From contig CAWDOP010000015.1 of NCBI GenBank assembly GCA_963804005.1, forward strand, positions 59,428-123,427: DNA of 64,000 nt. The letters run 5' to 3'. Both the position numbers and the translations under genes were made by a program. Below the pieces are notes generated by a model. The model made no database searches. It worked only from the letters and a program-made list of their open reading frames with translations, and had not been told where the DNA came from. Positions 1 to 9,979 of the stretch are shown here, in pieces; within the stretch, counting starts at the first letter, position 1, and each line of letters opens with the position of its first letter. The DNA comes from JAGXRK01 sp963804005. Its GTDB lineage: Bacteria > Bacteroidota > Ignavibacteria > Ignavibacteriales > Ignavibacteriaceae.

Positions 1-150
1 GAACCGCCGTTTATGTATGCAATCGGAACTTATTTTGCTATTCTAAACGCGATTAAAGCTTTCAGACCGAATAAATCATTTTCAGTTAGCGCACCACTGA
101 CACCCGAAAAAGTTCTTTTGGCTCTTCATTCGGATATAGGATCTGCATGA
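1..150 (+). CDS. Molybdenum hydroxylase large subunit, C-terminal 49 residues (truncated by window edge)
   Basis: The open frame enters from the left edge and stops at a TGA at 148-150. Its residues (EPPFMYAIGTYFAILNAI, then a PLTPEKVLLAL tail) match the extreme C-terminus of xanthine dehydrogenase/aldehyde oxidase molybdopterin-binding subunits, which end in a 'PxTPExV' helix. The stop overlaps the xdhC start in an ATGA, so the two are translationally coupled, as expected for an enzyme and its cofactor-insertion factor. Subunit type and length cannot be judged because the 5' part lies outside the window. It is probably a second hydroxylase besides the one at 4381. Confidence 0.8.
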   Translation, partial: EPPFMYAIGTYFAILNAIKAFRPNKSFSVSAPLTPEKVLLALHSDIGSA

Positions 151-1100
151 AAGAAACTGCACTCTGGAAATTTATATTAAATGCGATTAAATCAGATAAA
201 AAAGCTGTATTGCTTGTTGTTGCTGAATCGTCCAATTCTTCCCCCGGAAGACAGGGATTTAAGATGGTTATCACAGAAGATGCAAAGCAGTTTGGAACGA
301 TTGGCGGCGGGATAATGGAAAAAGATATGATTGAGTACGCACTTGATCTTCTTTTTGGAAATGAATCTAAGTTAATTAAAAAACTTCATCACACAAATAA
401 TACTAAGTTTGAAAAATCCGGTTTAATCTGCGGTGGTTATCAAACAATCATATTCTCTGTTATTGATAAATCACAAACAACACTAATTGAAAATATTTTA
501 TCTTCATTAAGTGAAAAACAGAACAACGAATTAAGTATCACCCCAAAGAGTATTGAATATGAAGCAGCAGACAATTTGAATCCAATTTCTTTCACCTATA
601 AATCTGATGAGGATTGGAATTATAAAGAAAACATTGGAATTCCGTTAATTGCATACATTGCCGGCGGAGGGCACGTTGGTTTGGCAGTATCACGGATCAT
701 GAAATCATTAGGATTTCATGTTGTAGTTTTTGATCATCGTGAAGATGTATTTACACTTGAACAAAATACTTTTGCCAATGAAATTATCATTACAAACTAT
801 GATGATATAGGCAGCAGAATTCTTGAAAGCGAAAGATCATACATAATAATTGTTACTCCAATGCACGCAGGTGATAAGGATACATTAAAATCTGTTATTT
901 ATAAGAATGTTAAGTACATTGGATTGATGGGAAGCAATAGAAAAATCAAATCCATATTTGAAGCATTACTTGCGGATGGTGCGGATGAAGAACTTTTTAA
1001 GAAAGTTCATACACCGATCGGATTGGAAATTGAAGCCGAAACACCTGAAGAGATAGCAATAAGTATTGCTGCTGAAATTATCAAAGTAAAAAATTCCTAA
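147..1100 (+). CDS. xdhC: XdhC/CoxI-family molybdenum cofactor insertion/sulfuration protein
   Basis: 317 aa, a usual XdhC length. XdhC proteins bind molybdenum cofactor, promote its sulfuration and insert it into xanthine dehydrogenase apoenzyme in the cytoplasm. The N-terminal XdhC/CoxI domain shows the TIGGGIME segment (about residues 51-58) and a conserved Cys in LICGG (Cys95). The C-terminal Rossmann domain begins at a GGGHVG nucleotide-binding loop (173-178). The ATG overlaps the stop of the upstream hydroxylase, and ygfK follows 6 nt downstream, so these form one operon. The neighbours on both sides (molybdenum hydroxylases) support the role. Confidence 0.9.
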   Translation: MKETALWKFILNAIKSDKKAVLLVVAESSNSSPGRQGFKMVITEDAKQFGTIGGGIMEKDMIEYALDLLFGNESKLIKKLHHTNNTKFEKSGLICGGYQTIIFSVIDKSQTTLIENILSSLSEKQNNELSITPKSIEYEAADNLNPISFTYKSDEDWNYKENIGIPLIAYIAGGGHVGLAVSRIMKSLGFHVVVFDHREDVFTLEQNTFANEIIITNYDDIGSRILESERSYIIIVTPMHAGDKDTLKSVIYKNVKYIGLMGSNRKIKSIFEALLADGADEELFKKVHTPIGLEIEAETPEEIAISIAAEIIKVKNS

Positions 1101-1106
1101 ACAAAA

Positions 1107-4100
1107 ATGAGTGATAAACTTTACACATTATCTTTAGAACGATTATTGAGATGGATTCTGAACGAAGAAAAAGAAGGAAAGATTTTCGGAATACATAAAG
1201 AACTTTTTTTTTCACCGAAAGAATCGGATCCATTTAGATTTACCAGATACAATCAGTTGTTGGAAACTCCAGTTGGTGTTGCAGCCGGACCGCATACACA
1301 GCTTTCACAAAATATTATTTTGTCCTGGCTTTGCGGGGCAAGGTACATTGAATTAAAAACTGTTCAGACTCTTGATGAGATTCACGTTACTAAGCCCTGC
1401 ATCGATATGGAGGATGAGGGTTATAATTGCGAATGGTCTCAGGAACTTAAAATTCAAGAATCTTTTGATGAGTATTTAAATGCATGGATAATTATTCATT
1501 TATTAAGACACAAATTTGGATGGGATACAAAAGAAAACGGTCTCATTTTTAATATGAGTGTGGGTTACGATTATAAAGGAATAATGAATCCGAATGTGCA
1601 GTGGTTTTTTGATAAGATGAATAATTGTAAATCTGAATTGGAAGAGAAGATACAATCCATTTCAACTTCATATCCAGAAATTAAAGACATTCAAATATCT
1701 CATAAGATGTCTGATAACATTACACTATCTACAATGCATGGCTGTCCGCCAGATGAGATTTCAAAAATAGGAGCTTATTTAATTGAGGAACGAAAACTTC
1801 ATACAACTATAAAACTGAATCCAACACTTTTAGGAAAAGACAGATTACGATCAATTTTAAATGACCAGTTAGGTTATGATATATTTGTTCCTGATGAAGC
1901 ATTTGAACATGATTTGAAATATGAAGATGCAATCAAGATGATTCAGCATCTAGATGAATTGGCAAACAAGAACGGAGTTGAATTTAGTTTAAAACTTACA
2001 AACACACTTGAATCACTCAATAAAACGAATTGGCTTCCGAATAGTGAAAAAATGGTTTATACCAGCGGACGGGCGCTTCATCCAATCAGTATAAATCTTG
2101 CTGAAAAACTACAAAAAGATTTTGGCGGAAAACTTGATTTATCATTCTCTGCCGGCGTTGATGCGTTCAATGTTTCTGAGACTTTGGCTTGCAATCTCAA
2201 ACCAATAACCGTTTGCTCTGATTTACTTAAGCCCGGCGGCTACTTACGTTTAATTCAATATCTGGATGAAATAAGAAAAAGCTTTGATGGAAATAATTCC
2301 ATTTCTATTGATGAATTTATTTTGAATAAAAACGGAAAAATTACTGATGTAAGTGATGCAGCTTTAGATAATTTAACAAAATATGCTTCAGCAGTTGTTA
2401 ATAATAAGGCATATAAAAAGTCTTCCTTCCCCTTTGATAATATTAAAACAAAGCGTGAGCTTACGCAATACGATTGTATTCATGCACCGTGTGTTGAATC
2501 CTGTGCAGTAGATCAAAACGTTCCGGATTATATGTATTACACTTCTATTGGAGAGTTTGAAAAGGCTTATGAGGTAATTTTAAAAGATAATCCTCTTCCA
2601 AACATAACCGGTAATGTGTGTGATCATTTATGCCAGGCAAAATGTACGAGAATTAATTATGATAATCCTTTATTGATCCGTGGAATTAAGAGATTTATTT
2701 CTGAAAAAGTTGATGGCTCATACAAACCCAATTATAAAGAAAGAAAGAATTCAAAAATTGCGGTTATAGGAGCAGGACCTTCCGGTTTATCTGCCGCGTA
2801 CTTTTTAGCTCTTGAAGAATTTCATGTAAATGTTTATGAGAGCAAATCTTTTGCAGGCGGAATGGCTTCCGATTCAATTCCAGTTTTTCGTTTAAGTGAA
2901 GAGAGAATAAATGCAGATATTGAATTAATAAAATCTATAGGTGTTAATTTTCACTTTAATTACAAAGTCACAAAAACTTTTTTTAATCAATTGAGAGAAG
3001 AGAGTGATTTTATATACATCGCTGTTGGTGCACAAAAAAATAAAAAGTTAAATATTGATGGTGAAAATCTTCCCGGTGTAACAGATCAATTGAGCTTTTT
3101 ATCAAAAGTTAGACGAAATGAAAAATTAAATCTTGGAAAATCTATTGCAGTTATCGGAGGTGGTAATTCAGCAATCGATGCTGCCAGAACTGCAGATAGA
3201 TTATGTGGCGCCGGCAATGTAACTGTCATTTACAGACGTACAAAGAAGCAAATGCCTGCAGATCAGGAAGAAATTAATGCGTTGCTTGATGAAGGAATAA
3301 ACATTTTAGAATTAACTGCCCCTGTTTCAATCCTAGCACTTGATGATAATTCTCTTTTATTAAAATGTGTCCGAATGGAATTGAAATCACCTGATGAAAG
3401 CGGAAGACCAAGACCTTTACCAATTCCTGGTTCTGAATTTGAACTACATTTTGATAATATTATTACAGCAATTGGACAAGAAATTGATTTAGATTTTTTT
3501 GATGAGTTTATTATTAATCCAGTAACAAACGAGACACAACTTCCTAATGTTTATGCCGGTGGTGATGCTGTTAGAGGCGCTGATTCACTTATTAATGCGA
3601 TTGCAGATGGTAAAAAAGTTGCTGAAACTATAATCAAAAAAACAGATTCGGGAGAAATTTCTTTTAACAAAAAATCCTCGAGATTATCAGAGACTGAATA
3701 TTTGAAGAAGCAATCATTCAGAGAATTTGGTCCAAGCATTCCTGAAAGAAAAATCAACGACCGAAAAAACTCTAACCTGGTTCATCCTGTTTTGAATGAA
3801 GCTGATGCAATAAGGGATGCACAAAGATGTCTATTCTGTGATGATGTCTGTAACGTTTGCGTTGGCGTATGTCCAAATCTATCTAATATGTCTTTTTCGG
3901 CTGAGGAAAGTAAAATTCCAATTTATAGAATTATAAAATCGAAGAATAAAATAAAATCAGATGTATCAGATTATCTGAATATTTCTCAGTCTGTTCAGAT
4001 AATAAATATTGCAGATTTATGTAATGAATGTGGAAATTGTAATACTTTCTGCCCAACTAATGGTGCACCATACAAGATTAAGCCGCGATTTTACATAACC

Positions 4101-4367
4101 GAGAAGAGTTTTGCTCAAGAAGATAACTGTTATTTTATTAGTAAAAATAAAATTAAATTTAAATCGAATGGACATATAGAAAAACTATCATTTACTGAAG
4201 AGACTGTAATATATGAATCGAACGAAGTAGAAATTCGATTTAATAAAACAGATTTTTCCATTCTAAATATTATTAGTAAATCAAATTCAAACTGTGATAT
4301 TGTTTTAGAAAATGCAGCACAAATGTTTTTTCTATTTAACAATCTAAAAGATATATCAATTTTTTAA
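1107..4367 (+). CDS. ygfK: YgfK-type multi-domain FMN/FAD iron-sulfur oxidoreductase (putative selenate-reductase family)
   Basis: 1086 aa, close to E. coli YgfK. Domains in order: an N-terminal dihydroorotate-dehydrogenase-like FMN barrel (about 30-400, with the TPVGVAAGPHTQ opening and MHGCPPDEI); a GltD-like Cys-rich helical domain from about 455 (CIHAPCVESC, then CDHLCQAKC); an FAD Rossmann motif GAGPSG near 552; an NAD(P) motif GGGNSA near 683; and two C-terminal ferredoxin-like Cys clusters (from about 907 and 972, CNECGNCNTFC). The architecture points to electron bifurcation or transfer between NAD(P)H and a purine-derived substrate. YgfK belongs to the gene set reported in gut anaerobes for urate/purine breakdown. 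The exact reaction is unknown. It lies between xdhC and the 4381 hydroxylase. Confidence 0.9.
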   Translation: MSDKLYTLSLERLLRWILNEEKEGKIFGIHKELFFSPKESDPFRFTRYNQLLETPVGVAAGPHTQLSQNIILSWLCGARYIELKTVQTLDEIHVTKPCIDMEDEGYNCEWSQELKIQESFDEYLNAWIIIHLLRHKFGWDTKENGLIFNMSVGYDYKGIMNPNVQWFFDKMNNCKSELEEKIQSISTSYPEIKDIQISHKMSDNITLSTMHGCPPDEISKIGAYLIEERKLHTTIKLNPTLLGKDRLRSILNDQLGYDIFVPDEAFEHDLKYEDAIKMIQHLDELANKNGVEFSLKLTNTLESLNKTNWLPNSEKMVYTSGRALHPISINLAEKLQKDFGGKLDLSFSAGVDAFNVSETLACNLKPITVCSDLLKPGGYLRLIQYLDEIRKSFDGNNSISIDEFILNKNGKITDVSDAALDNLTKYASAVVNNKAYKKSSFPFDNIKTKRELTQYDCIHAPCVESCAVDQNVPDYMYYTSIGEFEKAYEVILKDNPLPNITGNVCDHLCQAKCTRINYDNPLLIRGIKRFISEKVDGSYKPNYKERKNSKIAVIGAGPSGLSAAYFLALEEFHVNVYESKSFAGGMASDSIPVFRLSEERINADIELIKSIGVNFHFNYKVTKTFFNQLREESDFIYIAVGAQKNKKLNIDGENLPGVTDQLSFLSKVRRNEKLNLGKSIAVIGGGNSAIDAARTADRLCGAGNVTVIYRRTKKQMPADQEEINALLDEGINILELTAPVSILALDDNSLLLKCVRMELKSPDESGRPRPLPIPGSEFELHFDNIITAIGQEIDLDFFDEFIINPVTNETQLPNVYAGGDAVRGADSLINAIADGKKVAETIIKKTDSGEISFNKKSSRLSETEYLKKQSFREFGPSIPERKINDRKNSNLVHPVLNEADAIRDAQRCLFCDDVCNVCVGVCPNLSNMSFSAEESKIPIYRIIKSKNKIKSDVSDYLNISQSVQIINIADLCNECGNCNTFCPTNGAPYKIKPRFYITEKSFAQEDNCYFISKNKIKFKSNGHIEKLSFTEETVIYESNEVEIRFNKTDFSILNIISKSNSNCDIVLENAAQMFFLFNNLKDISIF

Positions 4368-4380
4368 GAGCAATTAAATT

Positions 4381-6942
4381 ATGCAATTCATTCTTAATGG
4401 AGTTCAAAAGGAATACAATGGCGATCCTGAATTATCGCTGTTAAAATATTTAAGAAATGTTGAAGGAATTATTTCGCCTAAAGATGGATGTGCTCCTCAA
4501 GCTGCTTGTGGTAGTTGTACAGTTCAATTGAATAATAAATCCGTTCTTTCGTGTGTCATTCCGATGAAAAAAGTCGCTGACGGAATTGTTATCACCACGG
4601 AAGGACTGGAACCATACATTCAGCGGACAATCGTAAATGCGTTTGTGCAAAAAGGCGGAGTTCAATGTGGATTTTGTACACCTGGAATTGTTATGCAAGC
4701 AAAAGTTTTACTTGAGTCGAACCCTTGTCCAAGCCGGAGTGAAATTGAAAAAGCTTTAACACCAAATCTTTGTAGATGCACAGGTTACAAAAAAATTATT
4801 GATGCAATAGAATATGCCGCAGAAGCAATTAAGAACAAACAAGAAATACCAAGACCAAAAAATGAAGCAACGGTTGGGGGAAGTCATCCTAAATATAATT
4901 CTGATAAACTAACACTCGGTCATAGTCCTTTCGTAGCAGATATAAATTTCCCCGGGATGTTATTCGGAGCTTTAAAATTCAGTGATCATCCTAGGGCAAA
5001 AGTTATTTCAATTAATATTCATAAAGCAGAAAAAATTCCCGGCGTAATAAAAATATTTACAGCAAGCGACATTCCTGGTGAAAGATTTTCCGGACTTATT
5101 GTACCTGACTGGCCTTTAATGATTCAACAAGGAGAAGAAACAAGATATATTGGCGATGTGATTGCAGGTGTAGTAGCTGAGTCCGAAGAAATTGCCCATG
5201 ATGCAGTTGATATGATTGAAGTTAAATATGAGGTTCTCAAACCGATCTCTGATCCGGAAACTTCTTTGCAAGAGAACTCACCGAAGATTCACCCGAAAGG
5301 CAATTTATTATCTAAAAGTTACATTAATCGGGGCGATGTTGAGCGTGCATTTGAGGAAGCCGATTTTATTTCATCCGGTACTTACTTCACTCAAATGATT
5401 GAGCATGGATATTTGGAAACGGAATGTTCAATCGCTCGAACAACCGAAACAGGAGTTGAAGTTTTATCGCAGGGTCAGGGTGTTTATGAAGATCAAAAAC
5501 AAATTGCAAAAATATTAAATCTTACTCTTGAACAGGTTCGGGTTATTTTAGTCCCAAACGGTGGAGGCTTTGGGGGGAAGGAAGATTTAACCGTTCAGGG
5601 TCATGCTGCTTTATTTTCTTACACATTAAAGAAACCAGTTAAGGTATCTTTAAATAGAGATGAATCAATAAGAATGCACCCAAAACGCCATCCTATGAGA
5701 ATGAATTATTCTGTTGGTTGTAATAAGGAAGGCAAACTAACAGTTCTTAAAGCTGATATACTTGGTGATACCGGCGCTTACGCTTCAGTTGGGGCAAAGG
5801 TTCTTGAAAGAGCCGCAGGTCACGCAACAGGTCCGTATCACATTCCGAACGTAGATATTTTAAGCAAAGCTGTTTACACGAATAACTTACCATGCGGCGC
5901 GATGAGAGGTTTTGGTGTTAATCAGGTTGCGTTTGCAATTGAGAGTTGCATTGATGATCTATGTGAGCAAGGCGGTTTTGATCGCTGGCAGTTTCGTTAT
6001 GATAATGCACTTAAAGAAGGCGATATGACTTCAACCGGACAAATTATTAATAAAGGAAGTGGTGTCAGGCAAACTTTGATTGCTCTGAAAGAAGTTTTTC
6101 AAAACGAAAAATATGCCGGAATTGCATGCGGCATAAAAAACACTGGTATTGGAAATGGAATGTTGGATGAAGGAAAAGTTAAAATTGAAATTGTTTCACC
6201 AACAAAAGTAATTCTTCATCATGGCTGGACAGAAATGGGTCAGGGTGTAAATACCATGGCAGTTCAATTTCTATGTCACGAAACAAACATTGATCCCTCA
6301 ATTGTTGAAGTACAAGTTGATACTTTAGCAAAAGCGACAGCAGGAATGACAACAGCTTCAAGGGCTACTTCAATTATCGGCAATTCAATATCAAATGCCT
6401 GTAAGAAATTAAAAAAAGACCTTCTATCTAAATCTTTACATCAGCTTGTAGGAAATGTTTACACGGGTGAATGGGTGTGCGACTGGACAACAAAACCCGG
6501 CGCTGATGTTGAAGAAATTATTACTCATTATTCGTATAGTTATGCGACACAAGTTGTTGTGTTGAATGACCAGGGAGAAATTGATTCGATTTATGCAGCA
6601 CACGATGCAGGTAAAATAATTAATCCCGTTCTTTTTGAAGGTCAGATCGAAGGTTCAATTCATATGGGGCTGGGATATGCTATCTCCGAGGAACTTGAAT
6701 TAGAGAATTGTATTCCTAAAAGTACAAAACTCAGAAAATGCGGTATTCTAAGAGCAAAGGAAACTCCAAATATTGTCGTAAAAGGGATTGAGGTTCCCGA
6801 TCCTCATGGTCCTTATGGTGTTAAAGGCGTTGGTGAGATTGGTTTAGTTCCAACGGCAGCTGCAGTTGCTAACGCATTTTATCAATTTGATGGAACAAGA
6901 TATTATAAGCTTCCGATAAAGAAAAGAATGAAGAAAAAATAG
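4381..6942 (+). CDS. Single-chain 2Fe-2S/molybdenum xanthine dehydrogenase (selenium-dependent XDH type)
   Basis: 853 aa, matching the length of the fused selenium-dependent xanthine dehydrogenase family related to E. coli XdhD. The N-terminal [2Fe-2S] module has ligands Cys37, Cys43, Cys46 and Cys58. The second has Cys96 and Cys99 (QCGFCTPG) plus Cys131 and Cys133 (CRCTG). The molybdopterin domain follows from about residue 170, with the GGFGGKED loop, an MRGFG segment and the GVKGVGEIG motif that carries the catalytic glutamate. There is no FAD domain, so electrons probably leave through YgfK or another partner. No in-frame TGA is present, so selenium would be a cofactor ligand rather than selenocysteine. 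It should hydroxylate hypoxanthine/xanthine or run the reverse reduction of urate. Confidence 0.85.
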   Translation: MQFILNGVQKEYNGDPELSLLKYLRNVEGIISPKDGCAPQAACGSCTVQLNNKSVLSCVIPMKKVADGIVITTEGLEPYIQRTIVNAFVQKGGVQCGFCTPGIVMQAKVLLESNPCPSRSEIEKALTPNLCRCTGYKKIIDAIEYAAEAIKNKQEIPRPKNEATVGGSHPKYNSDKLTLGHSPFVADINFPGMLFGALKFSDHPRAKVISINIHKAEKIPGVIKIFTASDIPGERFSGLIVPDWPLMIQQGEETRYIGDVIAGVVAESEEIAHDAVDMIEVKYEVLKPISDPETSLQENSPKIHPKGNLLSKSYINRGDVERAFEEADFISSGTYFTQMIEHGYLETECSIARTTETGVEVLSQGQGVYEDQKQIAKILNLTLEQVRVILVPNGGGFGGKEDLTVQGHAALFSYTLKKPVKVSLNRDESIRMHPKRHPMRMNYSVGCNKEGKLTVLKADILGDTGAYASVGAKVLERAAGHATGPYHIPNVDILSKAVYTNNLPCGAMRGFGVNQVAFAIESCIDDLCEQGGFDRWQFRYDNALKEGDMTSTGQIINKGSGVRQTLIALKEVFQNEKYAGIACGIKNTGIGNGMLDEGKVKIEIVSPTKVILHHGWTEMGQGVNTMAVQFLCHETNIDPSIVEVQVDTLAKATAGMTTASRATSIIGNSISNACKKLKKDLLSKSLHQLVGNVYTGEWVCDWTTKPGADVEEIITHYSYSYATQVVVLNDQGEIDSIYAAHDAGKIINPVLFEGQIEGSIHMGLGYAISEELELENCIPKSTKLRKCGILRAKETPNIVVKGIEVPDPHGPYGVKGVGEIGLVPTAAAVANAFYQFDGTRYYKLPIKKRMKKK

Positions 6943-7218
6943 AACACAGATCATACTGATACTTGAATATCTAGCTGACCTGCCGGCAAAGAGATCAGTG
7001 TTATCAACGTTTTATCCAACCTTGACTAATCCTTTTCAATACCCGCATACTTAAGAATTTCACTTATAACATAAGACCAGGCAATTCCTGCAAGATTATA
7101 TTATTGTTTAGTTATTGAGAAATGTAAAAGTAATGTAAAAGTTTTGAAAAAGCAGGTTATGCCCTTTTCAATTCGATTGAATTCATTTAGGTTTCCTATA
7201 AAAATATAACAAAGCTGT

Positions 7219-9045
7219 ATGAATAATAAGCATTTACACACTTTTCACGTGCCGGTAATGGGGCTGGGCTATACGATTGATACTCCGGTTAGAATATCTA
7301 AATACGGAATATCATCAGTAATTTCTATAGTTAATGATGTACTCATGGAAAAAATGAGAGAACATTACTGTCATAAATTAGAAATTCCATTTGATCCAAT
7401 TTCAGATAAAATAGAAGATTCCAGGGCGAAAAGAACCACAGCCTATCTCAATCTCATCGATAAAATTGTTAAAGAGGAGTTTGAAGAATTTAAAAACTTC
7501 GCATCGGAAAACAGCAGCGAGCTGGAAAAATACATGGATATGCTGCCTGAATATTCGGAACTGAAGTTAAGTTATAAGAGATTTTCTCAAAAGAATTATA
7601 GTAAAAAAGAATTAAAGGAATGGATTCAAAATAATCTTATACCCGGCAGTGCTGATGTAAATATAATGACCAAAGTCGATAAAGAAAATTATTACAAAAA
7701 TGAAAAACTTCCTGCTGAATACAATGATGCCCACGCCGCCCTCCGGGGTTTCGCTAACAGTAATCTTAATTCTTCAATTATTCTGTCAGCGGGAATAAAT
7801 CCAAGATTGTACGGATACTTTGAAAAATTTAATGATTTCTATCCGGATGAGAATGGATATTTAAAAAAGAAAATTGTTTTAAAAGTAAGTGATTACAGAT
7901 CTGCAATTATACAAGGCAAGTTCCTTGCAAAAAAAGGATTGTGGATTTCAGAATACAGGATTGAATCCGGTTTGAACTGCGGCGGACATGCTTTTGCATC
8001 TGATGGATATTTAGTGGGACCAATTTTAGAGGAATTCAGAATTCAGAAAGAGACACTGATTCAAACTACATTTGAGATCCTGAAACTTTCCCTTAAAAAT
8101 AAAAACCGGGTATATCCGGATTTACCAATGGATGTGAAAATTACCGCGCAAGGAGGAGTAGGAACTTCTGAGGAACATCAGTTCCTGCTGGATTACTACC
8201 AGCTCGACTCGGTTGGCTGGGGAACACCGTTCCTGCTTGTTCCCGAAGTTACAAATGTGGATTCCGGCACTCTGAAGATGCTGACTGAAGCTAAAGAGGA
8301 TGATTTATATTTAAGTAAGATTTCACCATTAGGAGTACCTTTCAATAGTCTGAGAGGAAATACGAAAGACGTTGAAAAAATGGAACTGGCTGCAAAAGGC
8401 AGACCGGGGAGTTCTTGTCCAAGAAAATATCTGATCTCTAACACTGAGTTTACTGAAAAACCTATTTGTCCTGCTTCACGGCAATACCAGAATTTAAAAT
8501 TGAAAGAGTTTAATTCAAGTAATCTTAATGACGAAGAATACAAAAAGAGGTATAACAAGCTTGTTGAGAAATCCTGTATTTGCGTTGGACTCGAAACATC
8601 GGCACTATTACGAAACGAGATAAATACAGAGGTAGAAGGCAATGCTGTATCGATTTGTCCCGGCCCGAATATGGCCTACTTTTCGGAAATCGTTTCGCTG
8701 CAGAAGATGGCAGATCATATTTACGGAAGAACTAATATTATAACCAGAGACGACCGTCCTAATATGTTTATAAAGGAAATCTCTATATATATAAATTACC
8801 TGAAAGAAAAAATTGATGAGGCTGAAAAACCTATACTGGAAAAAGAACTAAAATATTTTTCGGCTTTTCAAAAAAATATGAACGATGGAATTGAATACTA
8901 TAAAGATTTATTTGCTAACGTTATGGTAACGAGTGGAGAAGCAAAATTTGACATTCTAAATGATCTGGAAATTCTGGAGGCAGAATTAAAAACCATTAAT
9001 CCGGAAATTTTAGTTGAATGTGAGCAAGCATTAGCTTATGCATGA
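7219..9045 (+). CDS. Uncharacterised 608-aa protein with FMN-barrel-like glycine motif and clustered cysteines
   Basis: I do not recognise a named family. No signal peptide or membrane segment is visible, so it is probably cytoplasmic. Residues about 308-350 read ITAQGGVGTSEEHQ, then a hydrophobic stretch and VGWGTPFLL. This resembles the phosphate-binding end of FMN-dependent TIM barrels (GG-GI, then G-T-F), as in nitronate monooxygenases or IMPDH-like enzymes. Cysteines recur in the second half (GLNCGG near 252, GSSCP near 399, KPICP near 416, SCICVG near 452, SICPGPN near 479) and could bind an Fe-S cluster. Codirectional with ygfK and the hydroxylase but 276 nt downstream. A purine-linked redox role is inferred from location only. 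Confidence 0.6.
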   Translation: MNNKHLHTFHVPVMGLGYTIDTPVRISKYGISSVISIVNDVLMEKMREHYCHKLEIPFDPISDKIEDSRAKRTTAYLNLIDKIVKEEFEEFKNFASENSSELEKYMDMLPEYSELKLSYKRFSQKNYSKKELKEWIQNNLIPGSADVNIMTKVDKENYYKNEKLPAEYNDAHAALRGFANSNLNSSIILSAGINPRLYGYFEKFNDFYPDENGYLKKKIVLKVSDYRSAIIQGKFLAKKGLWISEYRIESGLNCGGHAFASDGYLVGPILEEFRIQKETLIQTTFEILKLSLKNKNRVYPDLPMDVKITAQGGVGTSEEHQFLLDYYQLDSVGWGTPFLLVPEVTNVDSGTLKMLTEAKEDDLYLSKISPLGVPFNSLRGNTKDVEKMELAAKGRPGSSCPRKYLISNTEFTEKPICPASRQYQNLKLKEFNSSNLNDEEYKKRYNKLVEKSCICVGLETSALLRNEINTEVEGNAVSICPGPNMAYFSEIVSLQKMADHIYGRTNIITRDDRPNMFIKEISIYINYLKEKIDEAEKPILEKELKYFSAFQKNMNDGIEYYKDLFANVMVTSGEAKFDILNDLEILEAELKTINPEILVECEQALAYA

Positions 9046-9078
9046 TAAGATTATAGTACACTATTGATTTAGCAAACA

Positions 9079-9720
9079 TTAGTCTAACATCTGATAGTCT
9101 TCTTCGGTATCTATGTCCTGAAATATTTCTTCATAACTACATACCCAAAATTTCTTTTTAACTTTTGGATTTTTACTTATCTCACGAAGATTGGAGTTAT
9201 CCGGTGCTTCTAAAATAAGTCCAAACAATTCCTTTTGAATCAAAATCGGATGACCTTTTTGATCCTTAACTTTTGGCTGTATCCAATTATGCTCTTCATC
9301 TATTTGTACTAAAAACTCAGAGTAAAATTTTTGGGGAAGTCCGGGCTGATCTACAAAATGATATAAAATCCAATCGCATTCTTTTGCCCCGGCTAAACCC
9401 GTTTGCAGTGAAGTGAACATTCCTTTTTTATAATTTTCATTTTCAACGAACAGCATTTTCTTTTTTATTTCCGCCTGATTATCATCCGATAAATCACCAA
9501 TTATTCTGTTCTTTAACTCTTCCCCTTTAAAACCTGTAACAATAATGATCTTATCACAGACAGGATTCAGCTTAAGAATGATATTGTAAATAAAAGATTT
9601 TCCTTTGTATTCTGCTAAAGGTTTAAACTTCCCTATCCTGCCGGAAAGACCAGCTGAGAGGATTATGCTGTAAATATTTTTGAGATTTAAAATAGATTTA
9701 TTTGATTGATTTATTTTCAT
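9079..9720 (-). CDS. MobA/MocA-like molybdenum cofactor cytidylyltransferase
   Basis: 213 aa from the chosen ATG at 9720. An open frame continues upstream to 9882, but the added residues have no family match, and the IYSIILSAGLSGRIGKFKPL nucleotidyltransferase signature begins just after the 9720 start. The protein has the NTP-transferase fold of MocA/YgfJ proteins, which convert molybdopterin cofactor to the cytosine dinucleotide form needed by many xanthine-dehydrogenase-type hydroxylases. Supporting segments are KIIIVTGFKG (strand plus loop) and the later VDQPGLP metal-binding motif. It converges on the 608-aa gene, and location beside the hydroxylase genes supports the cofactor role. The nucleotide (CTP or GTP) cannot be told from the sequence. 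Confidence 0.8.
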   Translation of the reverse strand: MKINQSNKSILNLKNIYSIILSAGLSGRIGKFKPLAEYKGKSFIYNIILKLNPVCDKIIIVTGFKGEELKNRIIGDLSDDNQAEIKKKMLFVENENYKKGMFTSLQTGLAGAKECDWILYHFVDQPGLPQKFYSEFLVQIDEEHNWIQPKVKDQKGHPILIQKELFGLILEAPDNSNLREISKNPKVKKKFWVCSYEEIFQDIDTEEDYQMLD

Positions 9721-9847
9721 AATTGAAGTGAAATTTAGCAAAAGGATCGAAGAATATGTATCACCCATAGAAAATTTTTTGACAGAATATACTTTTACTA
9801 GTGGTTTTTGTAATTTACAAACATAAGTACAACACATAGTTCCCACT

Positions 9848-9866
9848 ATACGCAATACGTATAGCG
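9848..9866. repeat. Perfect short hairpin between the cytidylyltransferase and the first cassette gene
   Basis: CTATACG and CGTATAG form a 7-bp perfect stem around a 5-nt loop, and further pairing continues outward with one mismatch. No T-run follows on either strand, so an intrinsic terminator is unlikely. It lies upstream of the accessory block and may be a remnant of a cassette recombination site or a regulatory RNA hairpin. Confidence 0.45.
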
Positions 9867-9979
9867 AGACTTTATGCTGCAATTTGTCTAACTATAAAAT
9901 AAACATTAAAATGAATCATAATAGTAATAAAAAAATCTTATTATTTCTGTTGCCATTATAATTGAAAAATTATAGAACA

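Noticed and set aside
4381..6942. Selenocysteine in the selenium-dependent-type xanthine dehydrogenase
   Set aside because: No in-frame TGA interrupts the gene; this family uses selenium as a labile cofactor ligand.
9720..9882. N-terminal extension of the MobA-like protein
   Set aside because: The extra residues have no family resemblance, and the nucleotidyltransferase fold begins right after the ATG at 9720.
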